From Erythrobacter sp. (GTDB lineage: Bacteria; Pseudomonadota; Alphaproteobacteria; Sphingomonadales; Sphingomonadaceae): a DNA stretch of 14,042 bases. The position numbers were made by a program, and so were the translations under genes. The stretch covers positions 20,652 through 34,693 of the forward strand of contig JANQTR010000215.1 of the NCBI GenBank assembly GCA_030731635.1, given 5' to 3'. How positions within the stretch are numbered: the first letter of the stretch is position 1; each line of letters begins with the position of its first letter. Of this stretch, positions 7,125 to 14,042 are shown piece by piece. Under the pieces are notes generated by a model. The model was given only the letters and a program-made list of their open reading frames with translations. It had not been told where the DNA came from and searched no databases.

Positions 7125-7373
7125 ATGACCAGCGCCAGCTTGACCAGTGATCTGATCACCCGCCCGCGCGGCGATGAACAGCGTCGCCGCAGCCTTGTTC
7201 TCACTGATGAGAGCGCCCGCCACCCGCTTCGCGCGCTATTGCCGCCGCATGTGAAGCGCGATCTGATCCCGATTCCGGCGGAAAGCCTGTGGCGGCTGAC
7301 GATGGCCGATGTGCGCGGCGTCGCCAGCACCTATGTGGCGACGACGGCCGCAATCCTCGCCTTTATTCTTTAA
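7125..7373 (+). CDS. Small protein with hydrophobic C-terminal tail
   Basis: I do not recognise this 82-residue product. Residues 1-62 are polar and rich in arginine, with a proline-containing stretch (HVKRDLIPIPAES, about 42-54). Residues 66-82 (VASTYVATTAAILAFIL) are hydrophobic and end the protein, as in a tail-anchored membrane protein. Codons use G or C heavily at the third position, as in the neighbouring genes, which supports real coding over the shadow frames on the other strand. No clear Shine-Dalgarno sequence is present before the ATG. The stop TAA shares the palindrome TTAA with the stop of the convergent transporter gene, so the two genes overlap by four bases. Function unknown. 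Confidence 0.68.
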   Translation: MTSASLTSDLITRPRGDEQRRRSLVLTDESARHPLRALLPPHVKRDLIPIPAESLWRLTMADVRGVASTYVATTAAILAFIL

Positions 7374-8686
7374 GGATTTTCCGGCCCGCGCAACGCTTCG
7401 GTCGCGTGAAGCTTGCGCGCCAATTGCGCCGAGAACACGCACAGGATCAGGCTCAGCAGCAGCTGTTCTTCCAGCGGAATGCCGAAATAGCCAAGCGCGC
7501 CTGCAACCCCGGCTCCCACCACCATGAATAGCGACGAGATGAAGTTGTTCGCTGCGACCGAGCGCGATGCCTCGCTCTTGTCGACCCGCGTTGTCAGGAA
7601 GGCATAAAGCGGCACGACGAACATGCCGCCTGCGATTGCGATCAACAACAGATTGGCGGTCAAAGCCAGCGCCAGCGGCTGGCGGAGGAATTCGGTCACC
7701 GTGAACAGGTCGCCCGCAGGCGTCAGGTCCCACATCCGGCACAGCAGGTAGAAGGTGATCAACAATCCCCCCAGCACGATCACCGATCGCGCCGAATAGC
7801 GCGCCGAGATATCGCCCTTCAGCAGGGCGTTGATCGATATTGATCCAATCGCAATCCCGGCGGAGAAGGCAACCAGCAAGACGGCCGCGACCTGTTTGTC
7901 GGCCAGCAACACATTCTTGGCGAGCGGGATGAATTGCACTGAAAGGATCGCCGCGATGGCCCAGAAATAGCTGATCGCCAGCACCGAATAGCGCAGTTCA
8001 GGATTGCTCATCGAAAAGCTGATCAGCGATTTTGACGCGCGGATCGGGTTCCAGTCGACCTTGACGTCGGTGGTTTGGGCAGGCGCGGGCGGCACCCAAC
8101 GGCACACGACATAGCCGATCAGCGCAATCACGATCACCCCAATCGTGCTCGCCATGATTGGCATCGCTCCGCCCAGAATCATCCCGACCAGAATCGCCAG
8201 ATAGGTGCCCGCCTCGACCAGCCCAGTGCCTGCCAGGACCTCATCTTTGTTGAGGTGCTGGGGCAGGATTGCGTATTTGATCGGCCCGAAAAACGTCGAA
8301 TGCACCCCCATCGCAAACAGTGCGACGAACATCAGCGGAATGGCGAATGTGTCCACCGAAATTCCGCGCGCCGCCATTATCAGCCCGGTCGCACCGATGC
8401 TCATGATCCCGATTTCGGCCAGCTTGATCAGGCGGATAATCTTGGTCTTGTCGCGCATGTCAGCCAGTTGCCCGGCGGTTGCGGAAAACAGCACGAAGGG
8501 CAGCACGAACAGCGCCGTGGCGATCCCGCTGATCAAGGTCTCCGTCTCAGGCGAATCATACACCTGATAGACGACGAACAGCACCATTGCGTTCTTATAG
8601 AGATTGTCATTCAGCGCATTCAGCAGCTGGGTCAGGAACAGCGGCAGAAATCGCCGCTGGCGCATCAGGTTGGTCGAAGTGGTCAT
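7370..8686 (-). CDS. LplT-like lysophospholipid transporter (MFS)
   Basis: This 438-residue major facilitator protein appears to have about 12 membrane segments. The beginning (LTQLLNALNDNLYKNA) and FFGPIKYAILPQHL near residue 131 are characteristic of the LplT group, which flips lysophospholipids across the inner membrane for re-acylation. In many bacteria this domain is fused or adjacent to an acyltransferase and an acyl-ACP synthetase (Aas). Here it stands alone and neither partner is in the window. The start is the ATG at 8686, without a convincing Shine-Dalgarno sequence; Met8 is an alternative. It is divergent from pgsA, another membrane-lipid gene, across a 153-base gap, and its stop overlaps that of the small gene. 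The MFS assignment is sure; lysophospholipid as substrate is inferred from family motifs. Confidence 0.87.
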   Translation of the reverse strand: MTTSTNLMRQRRFLPLFLTQLLNALNDNLYKNAMVLFVVYQVYDSPETETLISGIATALFVLPFVLFSATAGQLADMRDKTKIIRLIKLAEIGIMSIGATGLIMAARGISVDTFAIPLMFVALFAMGVHSTFFGPIKYAILPQHLNKDEVLAGTGLVEAGTYLAILVGMILGGAMPIMASTIGVIVIALIGYVVCRWVPPAPAQTTDVKVDWNPIRASKSLISFSMSNPELRYSVLAISYFWAIAAILSVQFIPLAKNVLLADKQVAAVLLVAFSAGIAIGSISINALLKGDISARYSARSVIVLGGLLITFYLLCRMWDLTPAGDLFTVTEFLRQPLALALTANLLLIAIAGGMFVVPLYAFLTTRVDKSEASRSVAANNFISSLFMVVGAGVAGALGYFGIPLEEQLLLSLILCVFSAQLARKLHATEALRGPENP

Positions 8687-8839
8687 GCCATGATTACGCC
8701 AATGGTTCCCCGTGTCTTACCCGCGACATAGCGCCGGTGCGCGCTTTCACAAGAGCGCAGCGCCAATCAGGCTATCCCGAGTATGTTGAGCGTGAGGGGT
8801 TTTGCAGCGGTTAATGCCGCGCTACAGCAGCGACCAACC

Positions 8840-9448
8840 ATGTCGAGCCTGCCCAACATCCTCACCCTGTCGCGCATTTTTGCGGTGCCGTTGCTGGCGT
8901 TTTTCCTGTGGTGGCCCGAATGGCGGCTGGGCTATCTGATCGGGTTCGTGCTGTATTGTATCATCGCGATCACCGATTTCCTTGATGGTTATCTGGCGCG
9001 TGCGCAGGGGACGGTGTCGAAGCTGGGCGTGTTTCTCGATCCGATTGCCGACAAAATCATGATCGCAGCGGTCATTCTGGTGCTGACGGCACAAGGATAT
9101 TTGCGCGGACCCTATGCGGGCGATGTGCATGTGATCGCGGGTTTGATCATTCTGATGCGCGAGATTGCGGTTTCGGGACTGCGCGAATTTCTGGGCGGGA
9201 TTCAGGTGTCGGTCCCGGTGTCGAACCTTGCCAAGTGGAAAACCACTTTTCAGCTGGTTTCAATGGGCGCGCTGATCCTTGGCGGGGCGGTGCATGGGCC
9301 GCCGTGTCAGGCGGTGGGCCACGCGTGTTCAACCATCGCGCAAAGCTGGGTGCATCTGGTCGGGCTGGTCGCGCTGTGGGCTGCCGCGGTGCTGACCTGT
9401 GTGACCGGGTGGGATTACCTGCGGGTCGGCTTGAAGCATATGGATTGA
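8840..9448 (+). CDS. pgsA: CDP-diacylglycerol-glycerol-3-phosphate phosphatidyltransferase PgsA
   Basis: PgsA makes phosphatidylglycerol phosphate from CDP-diacylglycerol and glycerol 3-phosphate at the inner membrane, the committed step to phosphatidylglycerol and cardiolipin. The 202-residue protein has the complete CDP-alcohol phosphotransferase signature: D46, D49-G50, A53-R54, G63, D67 and D71 (DxxDGxxAR-x8-GxxxDxxxD). Several membrane segments surround it. The start MSSLPNILTLSRI matches the family N-terminus, so ATG at 8840 is chosen over the in-frame start at 8783, which would add 19 unrelated residues. The gene ends 11 bases from the stop of the convergent SRPBCC gene, with no evident terminator between them. 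Confidence 0.95.
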   Translation: MSSLPNILTLSRIFAVPLLAFFLWWPEWRLGYLIGFVLYCIIAITDFLDGYLARAQGTVSKLGVFLDPIADKIMIAAVILVLTAQGYLRGPYAGDVHVIAGLIILMREIAVSGLREFLGGIQVSVPVSNLAKWKTTFQLVSMGALILGGAVHGPPCQAVGHACSTIAQSWVHLVGLVALWAAAVLTCVTGWDYLRVGLKHMD

Positions 9449-9459
9449 GGGAGCGGGGG

Positions 9460-10443
9460 CTATTCAGCCCGCTGCTTTATGATCGCCAACACATTGTCCT
9501 GCACATCGCCGAGCATGATTTCGCCCCACCAGCCCAGATACCATCCTAACCGGCTGCGCATCCGGTAGGTGGTGTGCAGCGTCAGGCGCACGCGATCATC
9601 GCCCACGGCCTTGATCTGATAGCCGCCGCTGGCAATCTTGAGCACCGGCCCATCGGGCGCGATGTGGCGATCGGTGTAGGCTTGAACAGAATCGTCGGGA
9701 AAGGCGAAATCCCATGCAATCGCCTTGCCGGGGATAAGCTTGGTAATCCGTTCCTCAAACCGGATGTCGCGTCCCCACTGTGCCTCGCGCACCAGCCCGC
9801 CTGCGCGCTTGACCAAGCGCGCTTCGCTGGGGCGGGGAATACCGGCCCAATCATGGGTGAAGGTCGGTTTGCCTTCACCAGTATCTATTGCGGGGATGCT
9901 GATCAGCAGCGGCCACACCGCGTCGGCGCTGGCAGCAATCGTCACTTCGCGCACAACAACGCGTTCTTGCCATGCAGGCGGGCTGGCTTCCTCGGCATAG
10001 ATCAGCGCGAAGGGAAGGGTGAGCAGAGCGACGACGTTCGCCCGGGGCATTTCCCTTTGCCCTTGGCGGCGGCGGATCAGGTAGGCAGCAAGCCCGCCGC
10101 CTAGCCCCGCGGCTAACCAGAACGGCAGCGCCATCAGGATACACACCAGCCCTTCGGCCAATTTAAAATAGACGAAAGGAAAAATCACCGCGAACAGGAT
10201 TAGCGGGGCAAAGATGCAACCGGCCGAATTGAAGAGCCGCAAGCCCGCCCCTGTGACAAGCCCGCCCAGCGCGAACGGGATCATCATCAGAAACCCAAAA
10301 CCAGCAATAGACGTTTCCAGCGCCCCGGTGTTCAACAGCAGCACCCCCGCCAGCATGCATGCCAACATCGCCAGCAGAAACCCCAACCCGGCTGGCGGTT
10401 GCCTGAGGCTGGGTCTGGGTGTGCTTTTAGGTGTGTCGCTCAT
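9460..10443 (-). CDS. Membrane-anchored SRPBCC-domain protein
   Basis: The 327-residue protein joins two parts. Residues 18-150 contain about five hydrophobic segments (near 18-37, 46-66, 76-93, 98-123 and 136-150), broken by an RRRQGQR loop near 124-130. Residues 160-327 look like an SRPBCC (START/Bet v 1-like) ligand-binding domain, beginning RVVVREVTIAASADAVWPLL and ending with the usual long C-terminal helix (IMLGDVQDNVLAIIKQRAE). Such domains hold hydrophobic ligands; the ligand here is unknown. The ATG at 10443 is preceded by GAAGG at a good distance. It lies 64 bases after the diguanylate cyclase gene on the same strand and may be co-transcribed. SRPBCC is assigned from sequence pattern only; I know no named family with this exact architecture. 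Confidence 0.8.
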   Translation of the reverse strand: MSDTPKSTPRPSLRQPPAGLGFLLAMLACMLAGVLLLNTGALETSIAGFGFLMMIPFALGGLVTGAGLRLFNSAGCIFAPLILFAVIFPFVYFKLAEGLVCILMALPFWLAAGLGGGLAAYLIRRRQGQREMPRANVVALLTLPFALIYAEEASPPAWQERVVVREVTIAASADAVWPLLISIPAIDTGEGKPTFTHDWAGIPRPSEARLVKRAGGLVREAQWGRDIRFEERITKLIPGKAIAWDFAFPDDSVQAYTDRHIAPDGPVLKIASGGYQIKAVGDDRVRLTLHTTYRMRSRLGWYLGWWGEIMLGDVQDNVLAIIKQRAE

Positions 10444-10507
10444 CCTTCATGGATGGCCAGAATTGTGCCGAAAATCCAGCCGATTCAGCAAGCCCATGCC
10501 TATGCGG

Positions 10508-11665
10508 TTAGCCGGCTTGCACGGCGAGATTGCCGCGCTGTTCGCCAATCGCGGCGGTCGCGCGGGTTTCGGCTTTGGCTTGATACAAGGCGCGATCAGC
10601 GAAATTGAACAGGTCGTCGGCGGTCGCGCCGTCAGAAGGCCACTGCGCCACGCCGATGCTGGCGCTGACGTTGATGGGTATGCCTTCGATGATATGCGGA
10701 CGCACCAGCGATATCAGGATTCGGTCAGCAATGGCCGCAGAGATCAACGGCGATCCGGGCGGCAACAGTACGGCAAATTCATCGCCGCCCTGTCGCACTG
10801 CCAGACCATCATCGCCCAGGCACTCACGCAGCCGATCGGCCACGGAACTCAGCAGCTTGTCGCCAAAGGCGTGGCCGAACTGGTCATTGACCGGCTTGAA
10901 ACCGTCGAGATCAAGCACTGCCAGCTTGAACGGCTGCGCGTCCTGCCGGGGCTTTACCAGATCGGCAATCCGCGCATCCAGCGCGCGGCGGTTAGCCAGC
11001 CCTGTCAAAGGATCGGTATTGGCAAGATCGCGAGTCTGCTTCTGCAATTGCAGCAGATCAACCAGCATCGCATGGCCCTGCATGATGAACCGGATCAGAA
11101 TTGCGGTGGCCAGCATCAGGCTGGTCGCCGCCGCCATTTCTGCTGGGTTGGCGGATGACAGCATCAGCGCCGAAATCGGCACCACCCCGATCACCAGATT
11201 GAGAATTGCGGCAAAGCGGATCGATGACAGGCAGTATGCCGTGGCGAGCGAACCCATTGTCAGGATCATCGCAAAGCTGGCGTGATTTTCGGGCGGAGAA
11301 CCTAGCCAATTGATCACGGCCCACGCGCTGCACATGATCCCGACCAAGCCTGAAACGCGGCTGGTCTTATTCACGATCAACCGCGCGCGGCGCAAGCTCA
11401 TTGTGCGCTGGCGGCTCTGCCAGTTTTCAAGCAGACCGAGCAAACACAGCATGGCCAGGATACCGGGCAAACCAAATCGCACAAACCAATGCACATCGGC
11501 TGCGCCCGCCCACGCCGCCGTCGGCGTGGTGGCAAGCAGCATCAGATACATCATCGAAGTCTGCGTCTCGACCCGCTTGGCTCGCAGCATTGTGAAATCA
11601 TCCCGGATCGCATCCGGAATAGGTGGCATAAGCTGCTGGCGCAGGCTGGAAAGGACCCCGATCAT
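10508..11665 (-). CDS. Membrane diguanylate cyclase (GGDEF)
   Basis: The 385-residue protein has an N-terminal membrane region with about five or six segments (roughly 38-54, 62-80, 105-121, 131-147, 151-170 and 178-196), a short coiled-coil linker (VDLLQLQKQTRDLANTDPLTG) and a C-terminal GGDEF domain. The active motif GGDEF is intact at 293-297 (RQGGDEFAVLL), with the substrate-binding LDLDGFKPVND at 251-261, so it should make c-di-GMP. No RxxD inhibitory site is present ahead of GGDEF. No EAL domain or recognised sensory domain is seen; the membrane part may sense a membrane or periplasmic signal. The start is an ATG at 11665 with a weak Shine-Dalgarno sequence. It is divergent from the lipoxygenase gene across an AT-rich gap of 162 bases. 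Confidence 0.92.
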   Translation of the reverse strand: MIGVLSSLRQQLMPPIPDAIRDDFTMLRAKRVETQTSMMYLMLLATTPTAAWAGAADVHWFVRFGLPGILAMLCLLGLLENWQSRQRTMSLRRARLIVNKTSRVSGLVGIMCSAWAVINWLGSPPENHASFAMILTMGSLATAYCLSSIRFAAILNLVIGVVPISALMLSSANPAEMAAATSLMLATAILIRFIMQGHAMLVDLLQLQKQTRDLANTDPLTGLANRRALDARIADLVKPRQDAQPFKLAVLDLDGFKPVNDQFGHAFGDKLLSSVADRLRECLGDDGLAVRQGGDEFAVLLPPGSPLISAAIADRILISLVRPHIIEGIPINVSASIGVAQWPSDGATADDLFNFADRALYQAKAETRATAAIGEQRGNLAVQAG

Positions 11666-11827
11666 GTCCGCGTGATTAGAGCAAAAAGGGTAAAATGGAT
11701 GTTAACGCAATTTCATTAAATTCTAACGAGAACAGTATTTTGATGCTGAAAGTTAAGATGGGGATGACGGAAAATTAACCACTGCGCGCCTAGCCCTTGC
11801 GCCAATTACAGAGCAAGGAGCGCCCCA
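11666..11827. promoter_or_regulatory. AT-rich divergent promoter region (diguanylate cyclase / lipoxygenase)
   Basis: This gap is clearly more AT-rich than its surroundings, as expected of a two-way promoter region. It contains a small dyad, AATTT-CATT-AAATT at 11709-11722, flanked by GTTA (11701-11704) and TAAC (11724-11727). I cannot assign firm -35/-10 boxes. An excellent Shine-Dalgarno sequence for the lipoxygenase, AAGGAG at 11815-11820, lies 7 bases before its ATG. Confidence 0.5.
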
Positions 11828-13810
11828 ATGAGCATGCAAGCACCCATCTCCCCTGTGGCAGGTTCATTGGCCGCGCCCGTCCCATCCGCTACGCCCACTT
11901 TGCCGCAGCGCGATACCCCTGCAGGCCAAAACGCGCGCGCGGCCCAGCTGGCGGCCAGCCGCACGACATACGTGTGGGATACCGCAGTGCCGACGCTGCC
12001 GGGCGTGCCGCTGGCGGCAAGCGTTCCTGCGGACAACTTGCCGACCCTTGCGTGGTGGGCGCTGCTGATTGATGTGAGCCTGAAGATTGTGCGCAATGCG
12101 CTGGCAGTGAAGCTGGGCGGGGTCGATCGCGGTGAGATCGATAGTCCGCGCGCCAAGTTTGAAGCCGCGCTGGCCGAATGCGACGCCATTGAAGCGCATA
12201 CGGCCGCGTTGGTTGCACCGCCGCAGTCTGCACATGACAGCTTCCTTGGCCATCTGGTTGCCGATCTGGAAGCTGCCGTTGCCCATGCCGAGCGAGAGGC
12301 GAAGATCACGGCACTAAAAGGCCACAAGGCACGGCTTGAAGAGCTGATGAAGATTGATGACGCCGAAGGGCTGGGTGGTTCCGTGTCCGCCACCCTAAAT
12401 GCTTATCGCGCCTTGTTTGATACGCTGCCGCTGCCGGAGATTGCCTGGACGTTTCAAGATGATGCCGAATTTGCCGCACTGCGGGTTCAAGGGCCCAATG
12501 CGATGCTGATCGAGGCTGTCGGCGACGCGCTGCCCGCCAATGTCTCACTCTCACCAGCGCAATATGCTGCTATTGTGAATGGCGATACGCTTGATGCGGC
12601 GCTGGCCGAGGGGCGTCTGTTCAAACTCGACTACGAAGTTCTCGGCGCGCTTGATCCGGGCACCTGGGGCGGGTTGGCGAAGTATGTCTGGCAGCCGATC
12701 GCGCTGTTCGCGGTGCCGCCGGGCGGGGCGAGCCTTGTGCCGGTAGCGATTCAATGCGGGCAAGACCCGGACGAATGGCCGATCATTACCCCGACGGCGG
12801 TCGCCGCCGATCAGTGGGGCTGGGAAATGGCCAAGCTGATCGTATCGGTCGCTGATGGCAATTATCACGAACTTGTCGCGCATCTGGGACGAACCCATCT
12901 GGTGATCGAAGGCGTGGCGATGGCCACACACCGCCACTTGGCCACCGTCCACCCGATCTGGGCACTGCTGGTGCCGCATTTTGAAGGCACATTGTTCATC
13001 AACGAGGCCGCCGCCACGTCGCTGATCGCGGCTGACGGCCCGATCGACCACATTTTTGCAGGCACCATCCAATCGACGCAGGCGTTGGCGGTTGCAGCGC
13101 GGCTTGATTTTGATTTCACCGCTAAAATGCTGCCGCATGATCTGGCTGCGCGCGGGGTCGGGCCGGGGTCTGCCTTGGCCGATTTCCCCTACCGCGATGA
13201 TGGTCTGCTCGTTTGGGAGGCGATCCATGCCTGGGCGGCGCAATATGTCGCGCTCTATTACGCCAGCGATGCTGATGTGACGGGCGATAGTGAATTGTCC
13301 GCATGGGCGGCCTGCGTGGCGGGGGAGGCGGCGATCAAGGGTTTTGGCCCCATCACGACGCGTGATGAACTGGTTGATGCCTGCACCATGATCATGTTCA
13401 CCGCGAGCGCGCAGCACGCGGCGGTCAATTTCCCGCAAAAGGACATTATGGCCTTTGCCCCGGCAGTCACCGGTTCGGGCTGGCAACCTGCGCCGCCCGC
13501 GCAATCAGGGCAGGACAAGGCAGGTTGGCTGGCGATGATGCCGCCGATGGCGCTGGCGCTGGAACAGCTCAATGTGCTCGAACTGCTAGGTTCGCTGCAC
13601 TACCGTCCGCTCGGCGATTATCGCAGCACCGATTGGCCTTACGCGCCGTGGTTCAGCGATCCGCGGGTGACTGCGTCGCAAGGCCCACTGGCCGGATTTC
13701 AAGCCCATCTCGCGAATGTTGAAACCGTGATCGCGGGCCGGAACGCGGAGCGGATGCGCCCGTATCCTTACCTCCAGCCGAGCCTGATCCCGACCAGTAT
13801 CAACATCTGA
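11828..13810 (+). CDS. Bacterial lipoxygenase
   Basis: Lipoxygenases are non-haem iron dioxygenases that add oxygen to polyunsaturated fatty acids to form hydroperoxides. All five iron ligands can be placed: H352 and H357 (AHLGRTHL), H530 and N534 (QHAAVNF) and the C-terminal I660 (SINI end). Spacings of 5 and 4 equal those of soybean lipoxygenase-1. Family stretches HRHLATVHPIWALLVPH (368-384) and YRDDGLLVWEAIHAW (455-469) are also clear. By alignment to the plant enzyme, the Coffa stereocontrol position is A395, suggesting an S-product. At 660 residues it is a catalytic domain without PLAT; residues 105-200 are helical and charged. The N-terminus is rich in Ala and Pro and has no signal peptide, unlike secreted Pseudomonas LoxA, so a cytoplasmic site is inferred. 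It is convergent with an OxyR-like gene. Substrate and product position are unknown. Confidence 0.95.
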   Translation: MSMQAPISPVAGSLAAPVPSATPTLPQRDTPAGQNARAAQLAASRTTYVWDTAVPTLPGVPLAASVPADNLPTLAWWALLIDVSLKIVRNALAVKLGGVDRGEIDSPRAKFEAALAECDAIEAHTAALVAPPQSAHDSFLGHLVADLEAAVAHAEREAKITALKGHKARLEELMKIDDAEGLGGSVSATLNAYRALFDTLPLPEIAWTFQDDAEFAALRVQGPNAMLIEAVGDALPANVSLSPAQYAAIVNGDTLDAALAEGRLFKLDYEVLGALDPGTWGGLAKYVWQPIALFAVPPGGASLVPVAIQCGQDPDEWPIITPTAVAADQWGWEMAKLIVSVADGNYHELVAHLGRTHLVIEGVAMATHRHLATVHPIWALLVPHFEGTLFINEAAATSLIAADGPIDHIFAGTIQSTQALAVAARLDFDFTAKMLPHDLAARGVGPGSALADFPYRDDGLLVWEAIHAWAAQYVALYYASDADVTGDSELSAWAACVAGEAAIKGFGPITTRDELVDACTMIMFTASAQHAAVNFPQKDIMAFAPAVTGSGWQPAPPAQSGQDKAGWLAMMPPMALALEQLNVLELLGSLHYRPLGDYRSTDWPYAPWFSDPRVTASQGPLAGFQAHLANVETVIAGRNAERMRPYPYLQPSLIPTSINI

Positions 13811-13821
13811 GGCGTGCCGGA

Positions 13822-14042
13822 CTAACCCGCCCGCAATTCCTCAGCCAGCAGCTGAAAATCGGCCTCTCTCGGTGAATTCTTGCGCCATGCCAGCACAATT
13901 TCGCGCTTGGCAGTGGGGCTGTCGACGGGCCGCGCCACCACGTCGGTGCCGTTAAGAATGCCCGCCTTGAGCGCCATTTCGGGCAACATGGTCAAGCCTA
14001 GATCATTGTTCACCAACTGCACCAATGTGTGCAGGCTTGTAC
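13822..14042 (-). CDS. OxyR-like LysR-type regulator, C-terminal part (5' end outside window)
   Basis: Only the last 73 or so residues are visible, from the window edge to a TAG at 13822. They read TSLHTLVQLVNNDLGLTMLP, then ALKAGIL, REIVLAWRKNSPRE and finally LLAEELRAG. This is the end of a LysR-type effector domain and resembles OxyR in particular, where a TSLETL-like helix, GxTLLPxxA and the RPGSPL region occupy the same order. OxyR senses peroxide through a cysteine pair that would lie upstream of the visible part, so the sensor residues cannot be checked. It converges on the lipoxygenase gene with 11 bases between the stops and no visible terminator. LysR type is near certain; OxyR subgroup is probable. 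Confidence 0.82.
   Translation of the reverse strand, partial: TSLHTLVQLVNNDLGLTMLPEMALKAGILNGTDVVARPVDSPTAKREIVLAWRKNSPREADFQLLAEELRAG

Noticed and set aside
8783..8839. Longer PgsA start at 8783.
   Set aside because: The added 19 residues have no family character; MSSLPNILTLSRI from 8840 is the usual N-terminus.
11729..11754. Possible EcfG promoter for the lipoxygenase (AGAAC-N17-AGTT).
   Set aside because: Both boxes differ from GGAAC/CGTT at one position and the region is AT-rich, so chance is a good explanation.
12551..13504. Long open frame of 317 residues opposite the lipoxygenase gene.
   Set aside because: It is a GC-rich shadow frame, rich in Arg and Gly, with no recognisable motif, and lies over a proven gene.
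1..14042. Mobile element, CRISPR, defence island or tRNA gene.
   Set aside because: No transposase, integrase, repeat-spacer array, attachment-site pair or tRNA-like sequence was found on either strand by reading.

Overview
The window is a gene-dense, GC-rich piece of an alphaproteobacterial chromosome. The protein sequences, the absence of an FtsY acidic domain, an EcfG-type stress promoter and a CtrA-type box together suggest Sphingomonadales, most likely the Erythrobacteraceae; that placement is inference from sequence style, not from a search. Fourteen protein genes fill almost all of it. I see no RNA genes, insertion sequences, CRISPR arrays or prophage genes, and no gap between genes exceeds about 180 bases.

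Left part (1-4302, all minus strand): a c-di-GMP enzyme with GGDEF and EAL domains is followed by a tight housekeeping operon, dapF-mtaB-ftsY (lysine/peptidoglycan precursor, tRNA methylthiolation, SRP receptor). Both junctions in the operon are 4-base start/stop overlaps. The ftsY gene runs off the window start, and its last visible codons no longer match the family.

Middle part (4481-9448): a stand-alone EVE-domain protein; a 56-residue CsbD-like stress protein behind a near-perfect EcfG promoter; a thiamine-diphosphate enzyme related to acetolactate synthase; a small protein with a hydrophobic tail and a CtrA-type box just before its start; a LplT-like lysophospholipid transporter; and, divergent from it, pgsA for phosphatidylglycerol synthesis.

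Right part (9460-14042): a membrane-anchored SRPBCC protein lies downstream of a membrane diguanylate cyclase on the minus strand. Divergent from these is a complete bacterial lipoxygenase with all five iron ligands, including the C-terminal isoleucine. It converges, with an 11-base gap, on the 3' end of an OxyR-like LysR regulator.

The most distinctive content is the lipoxygenase beside the OxyR-like gene, in a stretch that also holds a lysophospholipid transporter and pgsA. A lipid-oxidation or lipid-repair theme is a reasonable hypothesis, but the sequence does not prove it. The two c-di-GMP enzymes and the EcfG-driven csbD point to a bacterium with ordinary surface/lifestyle and general-stress signalling.
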